Source of the DNA: Haloarcula japonica DSM 6131
GTDB taxonomy: Archaea > Halobacteriota > Halobacteria > Halobacteriales > Haloarculaceae
Direction: 5' to 3'
DNA: 64,000 nucleotides
Assembly (NCBI RefSeq): GCF_000336635.1
Contig: NZ_AOLY01000046.1
Location: 1-64,000, forward strand
The notes beneath the pieces were generated by a model. That model ran no database searches. It saw only the letters and a program-made list of their open reading frames with translations, and had not been told where the DNA came from. The position numbers were made by a program, and so were the translations under genes. This document shows positions 1-7,938 of this stretch, piece by piece; the stretch's first letter is position 1; each line of letters opens with the position of its first letter.

Positions 1-8
1 GCCATCAG

Positions 9-27
9 AGATGTGTATAAGAGACAG
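9..27 (+). other. Tn5/Nextera mosaic-end adapter sequence
   Basis: These 19 bases are the hyperactive Tn5 mosaic end (AGATGTGTATAAGAGACAG) used in tagmentation library adapters. The preceding eight bases are probably also not genomic. It lies at the extreme left edge, so the contig end was not trimmed. It should not be read as a native transposon end. Confidence 0.95.
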
Positions 28-105
28 GGTTTCCTCGGAGGCCAGCTCGTCCAGCGATTCGTCGATATCCGCGTCGTCTGCGTAATCTGATTTCTGTTGA
101 GACAT
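28..105 (-). CDS. Truncated acidic protein, N-terminus only
   Basis: Reading leftward from the ATG at 105, the frame stays open to the adapter junction and gives 26 residues starting MSQQKSDYADDADIDESLDE. The composition is strongly acidic, as expected for a haloarchaeal cytoplasmic protein. Function cannot be assigned from this fragment. The rest of the gene is lost at the contig end. Confidence 0.5.
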
Positions 106-342
106 GTTGTGTGGGTGTGTCAGCATCAATACGGAAGTGTAGCTCCCCCAAAAGTACTCGCGGACACCGGTGTCAGGTAGTTACATCGATGATACCTCGA
201 TTGCCTGTCAGGATGTGACACATGGCTGTACTCTGTCCGGAAACAGCACGGGGTATCCGATTGATAACTGCGATATCAAATACTGAAAACCGGGGGGTAG
301 CATATATTGCCCTCCATTCATCATGTTACGCTATCAATGCAA

Positions 343-525
343 ATGGCTCGTAAGGAAACTACAGACACTATCGGGACACCCTCGAAAATGGTACTGTTCT
401 GTCCGGACTGTGATTTTGAGAGTGGTATGATCGGGGGAGACTGGGACGTTTCGAACACTGGATATACGACGATTTATCACTGCCCGCAGTGCAAGCACTC
501 GTTCAGCGTTTCCAATCGCCGGTGA
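343..525 (+). CDS. Small zinc-ribbon protein (two CPxC knuckles)
   Basis: A 60-residue protein starting MARKETTDTIGTPSK. It contains a CPDC pair and a second CPQC pair about 35 residues apart, a four-cysteine zinc-ribbon arrangement. Haloarchaea carry many such one-domain proteins of unknown role. An in-frame TTG at 307 would add 12 residues, but the ATG at 343 gives the more natural N-terminus. Nucleic-acid or protein binding is possible; no partner is visible nearby. The fold call rests on the cysteine spacing alone. Confidence 0.7.
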   Translation: MARKETTDTIGTPSKMVLFCPDCDFESGMIGGDWDVSNTGYTTIYHCPQCKHSFSVSNRR

Positions 526-646
526 CGCCTGAGCAGAGCACGGACGACGGATAGCGGCTCGATATTTCACGGGCTAAACATCGTACACACCGTGTTAGGT
601 CGAAAGGGAGGAATCACTAATCTGTTTTAGGTTCACGTGAAAAGCG

Positions 647-898
647 ATGACACGTAGACGTGAAGTTCTTGCAGGTAGTACCGGATTGGTGGCTTCCCTC
701 GCCGGTTGTTCCAGTGTGGGTTCCGATGATAGGGGAACCACCAGAGGCGGGACCGTGAGTTCCCAAATAGACTAGGCCGAAGCCACGGTAGATACCGAGC
801 AATCGACTCCGGAAAATCCAACGCCGTACACCGTCGAAATTGAGCCCCACGGTGAGTTCCCGTTCGAAGACGTTCCGGATACCAATCGGGAGCCATAA
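647..898 (+). pseudogene. Relic of a Tat lipoprotein (iron/siderophore-type binding protein)
   Basis: The frame opens with MTRREVLAG and a lipobox ending LAGCSS, a twin-arginine lipoprotein signal. It is interrupted by an in-frame TAG after about 41 codons. The frame continues with TPYTVEIEPHGEFPFEDVP and hits TAA at 896. That segment resembles SYTVEIEPVGSVEFDSPP in the intact binding protein at 25201-26394, so this is a decayed paralogue of the same FecB-like family. An open stretch continues to about 1058 without clear homology. No permease or ATPase gene is adjacent. Confidence 0.7.
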
Positions 899-1103
899 GC
901 AGTGACAGCACTACTCAAGCAACACAGAATCGACATCACTGATCTTGTCATCAGACGGACCGGTGAGTACGACTACTTGTTTGTTGAGATAGCCAAACGG
1001 TTCCCCCGCTTCCGGCTTCTCTATGTCTGTACGGCCTGGTCGCTCACCGTTGGATGAGTGCATTTGATACCACCGAAAATTAGGTTCCCACGGGAAGCGA
1101 GTC

Positions 1104-2087
1104 TCAGTCGTCGCTCGGCACGGTCTCGACGGATTGCTGTCCGTCGTCCTGCCAGCTAAAGAAGCTTGCCAGCGCCGGCCCGGTGATGTTGTGCCAGACG
1201 CTGAACAGCGCCGGAATGAGTGCGGCTGCAGGCTCAAACAGCGTCGTCGCCAGCGCAACGGCTAGACCGCTGTTTTGCAGCCCCACCTCGAACGCACAGG
1301 TCCGAACGCGGTCTCTCGACATCCCAGTTGCTCGGCCGACACCGTATCCTGAGCCAAGCCCGATAGCGTTGTGCGTGACGACCGCCACTAGCACGAGTAG
1401 GCCAGCAGTGAGAATGTTGTCCACGTTCGCACCAACGACGCCAGCGACGATGGCGACGATGGCGGCGACACTGATAACTGGGAACACGTCGGTACCTATC
1501 TCAGCGGCTTTCGGCGAATAGCGATCCAGCAGATATCGGATTGTGAACCCGAGTAACACCGGAATGATGACGATTTGAATGATGCTCTGGAACATCTCCG
1601 CGAAGGTGACGTTGATCTGCTCACCGAGGGTAAACACTACCCAGGCCGGCATCACGATCGGCGCTGCAAGCGTCGTCAGTGTCGTGATCGCAACGGACAG
1701 CGCTACGTCTCCGCGACCGAGATACGTCATTACGTTCGATGCGGTCCCTCCGGGGGCGGCACCGACCAGAATGAGACCGATACCGACAGCGTCCGGAAGA
1801 TCAAGGAGGACATACAGTCCGTACGCAGCGGCAGGCATCACCAGCCACTGCGTGACAGCGCCGATTCCGATATCCACCGGTTCCTCGATTAGCCGGCGAA
1901 AGTCCGTCGGCTGAAGCGTCAACCCCATCCCGAGCATGATTATCCCGAGTAACGGGGACACGTAACCTAAAACTGGGACAAACGGGTCCGGCCTGACGAG
2001 AGCGATTCCTGCCAGAAGGATTACCCAGACAACGAAGTACTTGCTCGCAGCCCGACTCACTGCTCGAAGCGTCGATATCGAAGTCAC
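1104..2087 (-). CDS. Bile acid:sodium symporter (BASS) family transporter
   Basis: A multi-pass membrane protein of about 327 residues. Two BASS signature stretches are present: GGTASNVMTYLGRGDVALS, and EVGLQNSGLAVALA near the C-terminus, which corresponds to the conserved crossover region that binds sodium and substrate. Characterised homologues import bile acids, pantoate or 2-oxo acids; the substrate here is unknown. The longest frame reaches an ATG at 2180, but its first 31 residues are Ser/Cys-rich and unlike the family. The GTG at 2087 gives a normal family length, so I prefer it; the start is uncertain. It stands alone. Confidence 0.88.
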   Translation of the reverse strand: MTSISTLRAVSRAASKYFVVWVILLAGIALVRPDPFVPVLGYVSPLLGIIMLGMGLTLQPTDFRRLIEEPVDIGIGAVTQWLVMPAAAYGLYVLLDLPDAVGIGLILVGAAPGGTASNVMTYLGRGDVALSVAITTLTTLAAPIVMPAWVVFTLGEQINVTFAEMFQSIIQIVIIPVLLGFTIRYLLDRYSPKAAEIGTDVFPVISVAAIVAIVAGVVGANVDNILTAGLLVLVAVVTHNAIGLGSGYGVGRATGMSRDRVRTCAFEVGLQNSGLAVALATTLFEPAAALIPALFSVWHNITGPALASFFSWQDDGQQSVETVPSDD

Positions 2088-2531
2088 ATCTCTGGATGAT
2101 GAACAATGCAAAAAAGGTTTACTTTGCTTGTCTGTAATGTCAGATGAAGAATATACAATACAGGACAGCTGCTGGTTCATCGGGACGCTGGCCGATTCCG
2201 GAAGCTTGTGTCACCGAAATCTCGACTTGGACATCTGGTACTGAGTCCAGTAATACACCTGGCATCACACGTATTTAGATTCTCTCGTCAGAGTACGCCA
2301 TTGAGATACTGGGAACGCGACAGATTGGACCAGCTAATTACGTTATTGAACGAGTGAGTACACTACAAAAATAATATAGTAAATCCATTACTACACAATT
2401 TCGACCTTCACAAATCTGCAGGACTTTTTTGTAATAACCTCTTGAAACCTCGGATAACGCGATGCACAATCTGAAACATTACCGCTGTGTTTTTGTATCT
2501 GGCTATAGTATTGATGATAAGAAACAATACC
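2088..2531. other. Intergenic region without a supported gene
   Basis: AT-rich sequence between the BASS gene start and the TusA relic. Short frames in either direction have no haloarchaeal codon bias. It must contain the BASS promoter. The AT-rich stretch around 2340-2400 could hold promoter elements, but I cannot pin one down. Confidence 0.5.
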
Positions 2532-2645
2532 ATGTCCAACCATGAACCTACTCACACACTGGATGTCACAGGGGAAATCTGTCTGATGCAGGTCGTCAAG
2601 CCGAAACAAACTATTGACGAGCCATTGTCGGGTGAAAAGGAGGTA
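2532..2645 (+). pseudogene. Degenerate TusA-like sulfur carrier fragment
   Basis: From the ATG at 2532 the frame reads LDVTGEICLMQVVKPKQTID, which matches the start of TusA/SirA-like proteins (typically LDxxGxxCPxPVxKxKxxID). The reactive cysteine survives, but the two conserved prolines of the CPxP motif have become Leu and Gln. After about 38 residues the similarity stops and the frame runs on into unrelated sequence to 2831. TusA proteins are about 75-80 residues, so less than half is left. I read it as a non-functional relic. Confidence 0.6.
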
Positions 2646-2827
2646 CGGACGTTCTCACGCACTACGTCCGCAGAACGGAGTAACACGATGACTACGGGAC
2701 CTCAACAGGCGGCTACTGCAAATATAACACCTGACTACGACAGGAGTAATTCCGTCAATAGTGTCGACTCGGCGCTGGTCGTCCAGCACATGACTGAATC
2801 GAATCCCCAGTTGCTCATCTCCCACTC

Positions 2828-3526
2828 ATGACACGGGTATCAACAAAGGATGTCGACGCCACCGACTCGACACATCGGGAAGTCGGCGTGGGCCTGCTAG
2901 AGGAGGATATGGGGCCGAGTTCAGCCATGGCCCATCTTTATCGCGGCGAGATCCATCGGATGAAGTTCTGGCGTGAGCGCCTCGACCGGACCACCAACTG
3001 GGCAGTGTTGGTAATCTCTGCAATCCTCACGTGGGCCTTTTCGCGGCCGGATATCCCCCATTACGTCCTTTTGATCGGAACGGCCACGCTGGCAGTGTTT
3101 CTGTTCATTGAGGCCAGGCGATATCGAGGATACGACATCTGGCGAAGCCGAGTCAGAACACTGCAAGCAAACGTCTTCGCCTACGGATTAGACCCCGCTG
3201 CAGGCGTGGCCGACCCGGACTGGCGCAAGTCACTGAGTGCCGATTACCGACAGCCGACAATCAAAATCAGCACCGAAGAAGCTATCGCGCACCGGCTCCG
3301 GCGAGTGTATCTGCCGCTTTTCACCGTCTTACTAACTGCCTGGCTCATACGAATTACCGTGTTCAGTTCCGGTTCGTGGACAGATAGCGCTGCTATCGGT
3401 ATGCTTCCCGGCGTCGTCGTCATCGGCACTGTCGGACTACTATATGCCGCTGCAATCGTGATTGCTGTCCGCCCCAGAACATGGCACGCAAAAGGAGAGC
3501 TTCGGTCCGAAGACCTCCGCCAATAA
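2828..3526 (+). CDS. DUF2270 integral membrane protein
   Basis: A 232-residue protein of the DUF2270 type, recognised by SSAMAHLYRGEIHRM followed by RLDRTTNWAVLV. Two membrane segments lie at about residues 58-95 (a hairpin around SRPDIPHY) and two more at about 160-215. A central cytoplasmic stretch contains the conserved YRGYDIWRSRVR. The family is widespread in haloarchaea and its function is unknown. The coding sequence starts inside the frame running out of the TusA relic, so that relic sits directly in its promoter region. Residues 1-30 are variable and an internal start is possible. Confidence 0.85.
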   Translation: MTRVSTKDVDATDSTHREVGVGLLEEDMGPSSAMAHLYRGEIHRMKFWRERLDRTTNWAVLVISAILTWAFSRPDIPHYVLLIGTATLAVFLFIEARRYRGYDIWRSRVRTLQANVFAYGLDPAAGVADPDWRKSLSADYRQPTIKISTEEAIAHRLRRVYLPLFTVLLTAWLIRITVFSSGSWTDSAAIGMLPGVVVIGTVGLLYAAAIVIAVRPRTWHAKGELRSEDLRQ

Positions 3527-3746
3527 GGTAGTGGCTGGAATTCATCGCAGTCCAACGGAAACGTGCGTCAATGGTGCGTGCTGTGGGTCAATTAGAGGAT
3601 TTATCGCTATCCAAATGTAACCAACTGGAAACTACGATTAGTAGCACATACCAATCAGGCTGGGACATGACGACTCAACCTTCGGTACTGCTGTACCGAG
3701 AGAGGCACCAGTACAGCACTCCGGCTACAGCAGAGGCGGATCACCG

Positions 3747-4184
3747 ATGACCATGCTTGCACGCAATATCAGTTCCTGGCTACTCATCGCTACTGTGGTG
3801 GCTACCAGTGGGACAGTCGGGACAACGGTTGCATTGCAGGATTCTGCACAGGACATACAAACAGAGAACGAAGCCCTCCACGCTGAAAACGAGGAATTGC
3901 GTGAACAACTGAACGAAACCCGAGAAGACCGAAAGGCCGCAAAAGCCCGTGCTGAAGAGCTCAACAAGCAGTTAGAAACACGTAACGAGGACGTAGACAC
4001 ACTTGTTTCGGAACTAAATCGGAAAGAAAAAATACTAAATGCCAGCCAAGCCCGGCTCGCGGAGTCCCGAGAAGCGGGCATGTCACGGTCCGAAATGGAA
4101 AAACGGCTCGATTATCTCTGTGCACAGCCGGAGAACAGGGATCGATTTGGGTGTCAGGAGTTCGGTCCCGGTGGGGACAACTGA
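3747..4184 (+). CDS. Secreted or membrane-tethered coiled-coil protein, unknown function
   Basis: A 145-residue protein with an N-terminal hydrophobic segment (SWLLIATVVATSGTVGTTVAL) that serves as a signal peptide or anchor. A long charged helix follows, from about residue 35 to 115, with heptad-like ENEALHAENEELREQL repeats typical of a parallel coiled coil. The tail holds two cysteines (LCAQPENRDRFGCQEF) that could form a disulfide outside the cell. A start at the second Met (3753) is equally possible. No family was recognised. Confidence 0.65.
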   Translation: MTMLARNISSWLLIATVVATSGTVGTTVALQDSAQDIQTENEALHAENEELREQLNETREDRKAAKARAEELNKQLETRNEDVDTLVSELNRKEKILNASQARLAESREAGMSRSEMEKRLDYLCAQPENRDRFGCQEFGPGGDN

Positions 4185-4373
4185 GAACTTGGCCTTTGAG
4201 TAAGCCACATTTCAGAACCGTGGGTCCTGTTCTACACTATTGACTGTGGCCGTTGCACGATCTCTCCCATCTCTTGTGGTGAAATTCACCGCAGACGTAT
4301 AGCCGACAGTAACCGTTACGGGAGCTACCGTACGTTACCCGGAATACATCCTGTCGCTCGATCTTACCTGCTC

Positions 4374-4607
4374 ATGGGTGCTCTTGGAAGAGCGATGAGG
4401 GGCTGTTCCCACTCTGGTGGGAAATCTGTGCTTGAATCTACCACAGATTATTCAGAATTCGGGTGGAGAAGAGCCCTAACCCGCATAAAACTGAGATGGA
4501 ACACTTCCACTGGGCCCGACAACGCAGAATTTCATATAGCGCTATATACTTTATGTGTTACAGTAATATGCCTATCAATGTTTGTCTTGTTCTGGGTTTC
4601 TGCATGA
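4374..4607 (+). CDS. Possible small one-pass membrane protein
   Basis: An open frame of 77 codons whose last 25 residues (FHIALYTLCVTVICLSMFVL) form a convincing transmembrane helix. The first half is Ser/Arg-rich without domain similarity. Codon bias is weak, there is no clear ribosome-binding site, and it lies in a 545-base gap. It may be a real small gene or chance. The rest of 4185-4729 shows nothing else I can support. Confidence 0.3.
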   Translation: MGALGRAMRGCSHSGGKSVLESTTDYSEFGWRRALTRIKLRWNTSTGPDNAEFHIALYTLCVTVICLSMFVLFWVSA

Positions 4608-4729
4608 GAAAACAATACAAGACAACTTATTAGTTGTCCGATGGATATACGCTACATACGAAAAACCGGTGATTCAGACGAACCAGCTAGAACAGTTCGT
4701 CAGTTACCGCAGTTTAACCCCAAAACCCA

Positions 4730-5965
4730 ATGAGTGAAACTCGCTACTCAACGATGGACTTAGCTGACTGCGAGTCTTTCTATCACGAGACAGTTGTACC
4801 GACGATGGGAACCGACGGCCTGGAGCCGGCCGCCGAAACCCCTCCGTATGCTTGGCTGAACCGACAGTTCCCAGGATTCGTAAAACATCTCCAACGGCGG
4901 TTCGACCTGTCACCGGGGCAGTTCTACGATGAAATCGGAGTACCAGAAGCCACGACTGCATCAGGATCATTTGACTTCCTCTCTGACAACACACAGCGGG
5001 CCATCGAAGCGTATCTCGACGAACTTTCGACTCGACGTGGGCGTGCTGACGCGACAATCGACACACGGCGGTCGATTCTACGACGCTTCGCGAAAGTATA
5101 TACCAATATCCACGATACAAAAGATTTGCTCGCACCGCTGGAGAATCCCGATGAACGCGTTGCGGAGATGGACCGGGTGGCGGCGACGTTTGATGCGTTG
5201 GACCAACTGGACGATGCCCTGACGACGCTTGCGTCACGGCGTAAATACGTTCAGGACACACGGCAGTTCTACAAGCACCTGGTGATGTTCGGAAACGCCG
5301 CGTACAATCCACTCGCTGATCTCGAAATCCGGTTTGGGTGGGATACGACTCCATCTTGGGACAACAAAGCACTCGATAGAAACGCTGTCCAACAGCTGTA
5401 TGCAGCAGCGACTGATCAACGAGACCGATTTATTGTGGTCGCATGCTGTGGTTGGGGGCTTCGCCCGAGTGAAGTCGCATCGCTACATGTCCGGCAGCTC
5501 AACCTAGATCCGGACGATGACTCCCATCCGTACATAGAGTTCGGTGATGGCGAGCGGAAAAACGGTCCTGGGACCGTGGCTCTACTGGCCAGTCTGGAGA
5601 CAGTAGAGCGCCGTATAGAGACGCTTGGCGGTCCAGAGTGGAGTGGCTATCTCTTGCCCTCTCCGTCCGCAGCTACTGGCCATCTAACCGCCGAAACCGT
5701 CCGACGACGGTTCAAATCAGTGGCCGAGGCCGCAGATGTCACTGTTGACGGCGACACGCCAACGCCGAAAACTGGCCGTCGATTCTGGTATACTACGTAC
5801 GGCGCTGCTGTTAGGCGGGTTGCGGAACGGTTTGAAGACGTCGCAGCGGAGCAGGGCTCGGCGTCTGCACAAGTCGTACTCGATAACTACCTCTCCGAGT
5901 CTGAAGCCCGGTCTCACCGCCGGGCTGAGATGCGCGAGACGCTTGCAGGGCTGTTCGTCGAGTAG
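4730..5965 (+). CDS. Tyrosine recombinase / integrase
   Basis: A 411-residue XerC/D-like recombinase. A SAM-like DNA-binding region spans about residues 85-190 (many Arg/Lys, FAKVYTNIHD). The catalytic domain begins near residue 210. The first catalytic Arg sits in GWGLRPSEVASL, the second-box region in KTGRRFWYTTYG (an atypical form of the HxxR box), and the nucleophilic Tyr in LDNYLSESEA, followed by RSHRR. It lies about 100 bases upstream of parA in the same direction, a common layout on haloarchaeal plasmids and integrative elements. It could resolve replicon multimers or integrate the element; no att site was identified. Confidence 0.88.
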   Translation: MSETRYSTMDLADCESFYHETVVPTMGTDGLEPAAETPPYAWLNRQFPGFVKHLQRRFDLSPGQFYDEIGVPEATTASGSFDFLSDNTQRAIEAYLDELSTRRGRADATIDTRRSILRRFAKVYTNIHDTKDLLAPLENPDERVAEMDRVAATFDALDQLDDALTTLASRRKYVQDTRQFYKHLVMFGNAAYNPLADLEIRFGWDTTPSWDNKALDRNAVQQLYAAATDQRDRFIVVACCGWGLRPSEVASLHVRQLNLDPDDDSHPYIEFGDGERKNGPGTVALLASLETVERRIETLGGPEWSGYLLPSPSAATGHLTAETVRRRFKSVAEAADVTVDGDTPTPKTGRRFWYTTYGAAVRRVAERFEDVAAEQGSASAQVVLDNYLSESEARSHRRAEMRETLAGLFVE

Positions 5966-5993
5966 CCTACGTTTTGTAAAAACGCCTTAAGAC

Positions 5994-6025
5994 ATACTGT
6001 ATGGCTATACTATATAGCTATACCG
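5994..6025 (+). repeat. AT-rich GCTATAC repeats upstream of parA (putative centromere/operator)
   Basis: Two spaced copies of the motif (ATGGCTATAC at 6001-6010 and TATAGCTATAC at 6013-6023) lie 45-70 bases before the parA start. TATAGCTATA is itself palindromic. The same motif recurs downstream of the parA operon at 7461-7546. The position suits a ParA/partner binding site that also autoregulates the operon, but it could double as an AT-rich promoter. Confidence 0.55.
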
Positions 6026-6066
6026 TCTGACTAATCTTTATATCTGTGCAGTGAATCCGATACGGT

Positions 6067-6912
6067 ATGCTGACCTACACTGTGTACAGCGAGGCCGGCG
6101 GTGTCGGCAAGACAACGATGGCAGCGAACCTCGCTGTCGCCGATGCCCGAGCTGGTCACGATGTACTGGCAATCGATATGGATCCACAGGAGGGAAGCCT
6201 CTCGTTCTTGTTTGACGTCGCGGACCGCCGAACGGACTCGGAGGCTGACAGTTTAGTTCGACACCTCGTCGAACGGCCACGCGGGCCGTTCGCTGACCTC
6301 ATTGAGACCTCAGAGGGTGTCGATGTCCTTCCCGCACACAACTCTCTGGAGGTGCTATCGAAACATCTACGCCGTCGTGAGGAGGAAGCGGCGGACTTCG
6401 GTGAGAACTGGAACCCGAACGTCCAGCTCCTACGTGTGCTAAAGGACGCGGGCGTTCCGTCTCAGTATGACACTGTCATCATTGACCCGCCTGCGACCGC
6501 GGACGTAAAACTGTACAACGCACTGCACGCGACGCGAAATCTCGTCATCCCGTTCGAGCCGAGCGGGAAGGGCCAGCAGTCCGTCCAGGGCCTCGCAGAC
6601 CTCGTTACCGGCCTTGAAGACACACTGGACATCAACGTGGGCGTGTTAGCTGCTGTACCGAACCGATTCAAAGGGACGAACGATCAAGAAGAGATGCTCA
6701 ACCGGCTCCAGGCAGAATCGTACGATATCCCTGTCGTGTTCCGGGAACGAACGTCCTTGCTTGAAGGGTGTTGGCGCAAACAGTGTTCGGCGTTCAAATA
6801 TATCGAAAAACACCGGAGTCGGGAACGTGATTACGAAATCGAAACGCTGGAGCAGTTTGAAGAGCTAGCTGCACACCTCCGTCAGACCCGGGAACAGGAG
6901 GCAACAGCATGA
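6067..6912 (+). CDS. parA: ParA-family partition ATPase
   Basis: A 281-residue deviant-Walker ATPase. The P-loop is SEAGGVGKTTMAANLA at residues 8-23; the usual signature lysine at its start is Ala here, a variant I recall in haloarchaeal plasmid ParA proteins. Walker A' is LAIDMDPQEGSLS and Walker B is DTVIIDPPAT. ParA forms an ATP-dependent nucleoid-bound gradient that moves plasmid or chromosome origins. The stop overlaps the next gene's start by four bases (ATGA), so the two are translationally coupled. Similar repeats flank both genes, supporting a self-contained partition cassette. Confidence 0.9.
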   Translation: MLTYTVYSEAGGVGKTTMAANLAVADARAGHDVLAIDMDPQEGSLSFLFDVADRRTDSEADSLVRHLVERPRGPFADLIETSEGVDVLPAHNSLEVLSKHLRRREEEAADFGENWNPNVQLLRVLKDAGVPSQYDTVIIDPPATADVKLYNALHATRNLVIPFEPSGKGQQSVQGLADLVTGLEDTLDINVGVLAAVPNRFKGTNDQEEMLNRLQAESYDIPVVFRERTSLLEGCWRKQCSAFKYIEKHRSRERDYEIETLEQFEELAAHLRQTREQEATA

Positions 6913-7292
6913 AATCCGGCTCCGGCGACGATCCCTTTGCAGAGACGGATGCGGATCCAGAGCCAGAAGCGGACGACCAGCAGGAGGAGGGAATGGATGT
7001 TGAAACTGAACCCACCGAAGTAGAAACTTCGACCCAACCAGATATCCCATACAAATTTCGGCGTGACTCAGTCAAGCAGGATCGCAAGCAACGGCCGATC
7101 TTCATTCGCCCCGAGGTCGAAGAGCGCGAATCCACGTTCCTCCGTAACTTGGAAGATGAAGTCGGTGAGGATGTGTACAAGACTGACGCGCTGGAGGCTG
7201 CCCTCGTTGTCGCTATGGACAATCCGGACCTTGTCGCCGAAAAACTCCGTGACTGGGGCTACGACTGGGAGCAGTCGACCGCGTCCCGATAG
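6909..7292 (+). CDS. Small acidic partner of ParA (putative centromere-binding protein)
   Basis: A 127-residue protein coupled to parA by an ATGA overlap. The first 45 residues are very acidic and probably disordered. The rest (RRDSVKQDRKQRPIFIRPEVEERE and a short helical C-terminus) is charged and could bind DNA. It has no ParB nuclease-like motifs. Position and size suit the adaptor of a small type I partition system, binding the nearby GCTATAC repeats. Function is inferred from context only. Confidence 0.65.
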   Translation: MKSGSGDDPFAETDADPEPEADDQQEEGMDVETEPTEVETSTQPDIPYKFRRDSVKQDRKQRPIFIRPEVEERESTFLRNLEDEVGEDVYKTDALEAALVVAMDNPDLVAEKLRDWGYDWEQSTASR

Positions 7293-7460
7293 GACCCAAT
7301 CGCTGTCCGGTACGATTTCCTCTCGCTCCGGTTGTGGTTTTACTTTCTGTGCTTACAGTCATATTCCGGCAGGGTTCGAACAGAACTGGACCTACCAACT
7401 GTGTCATCCGGCTATCCCTGCCCACTGATTTGTATGGTTTCCTTTACTGACTGACTCTAT

Positions 7461-7546
7461 CAGCTATACTATTTAACTATACTATGTAACTAAACCGTAT
7501 AGCTAATTTGCTTGGCTATTCGGAATGGCTGTAATATATAGCTAAA
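7461..7546 (+). repeat. Iteron-like GCTATAC repeat array downstream of the par operon
   Basis: About seven degenerate copies of a 9-10 base unit related to AGCTATACT follow each other at roughly 10-14 base spacing: CAGCTATAC 7461, TAACTATAC 7474, GTAACTAAAC 7486, TATAGCTAA 7498, TTGGCTATT 7512, ATGGCTGTA 7525 and TATAGCTAAA 7537. Helical spacing, AT-richness and the match to the repeats before parA suggest a parS-like centromere or an origin iteron array. There is no coding signal here. Confidence 0.55.
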
Positions 7547-7643
7547 TCAGGCAGCTGGTGATTCCGACGAGTCATTGTATTCGCTGAGGTGAGCTAATAC
7601 GTACAGTCAACTCTACGAGATGACTGGCCACTCGCTGACAGCA

Positions 7644-7876
7644 CTCTGTGGCGGGAACCGCTGACTCCTGCAGGGACCAGCAACGGACCCCCAGGCGGTC
7701 GCAACGCTTCAGGAGGGGATCGATACCTGGGAACAGTGGCCCGTCGACCTATGGACCTATCGCGCGGACGGCACACGCTTCAATAACCGGTGACGAGAGT
7801 GCTACTCACCGTTTCCGACGGCTCCATCACGAACTAGCTCGGTGTACAGGAAGCTATCGATACGCCGGACCGTTGA
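7644..7876 (+). pseudogene. Relic of a LOV/PAS photosensory or bacterio-opsin-activator-like gene
   Basis: The first frame (7644-7793) reads CGGNR, stop, LLQGPATDPQAVATLQEGI and then LWTYRADGTRFNNR. That is the LOV core (normally GRNCRFLQGP), but the flavin-binding cysteine has been replaced by an in-frame TGA. After a stop at 7791 another frame continues with DGSITN, stop, LGVQEAIDTP, the last strand of the same domain. At least one frameshift and two stops are therefore present. Such domains normally sit in Bat-type sensors; none of the rest remains. Confidence 0.75.
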
Positions 7877-7938
7877 CTACGGGTGGCACCACTCTGGTGA
7901 CCGGCTACGTCTGTTCGACTGACAACCGAATCGAGACG

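Noticed and set aside
2041..2244. Plus-strand frame of 67 codons upstream of the BASS gene
   Set aside because: Mostly antisense to the BASS 5' end, poor codon bias and no ribosome-binding site.
6001..6023. GCTATAC repeats read only as the parA promoter
   Set aside because: AT-rich enough for TATA boxes, but the same motif recurs about seven times after the operon, which a promoter alone does not explain.
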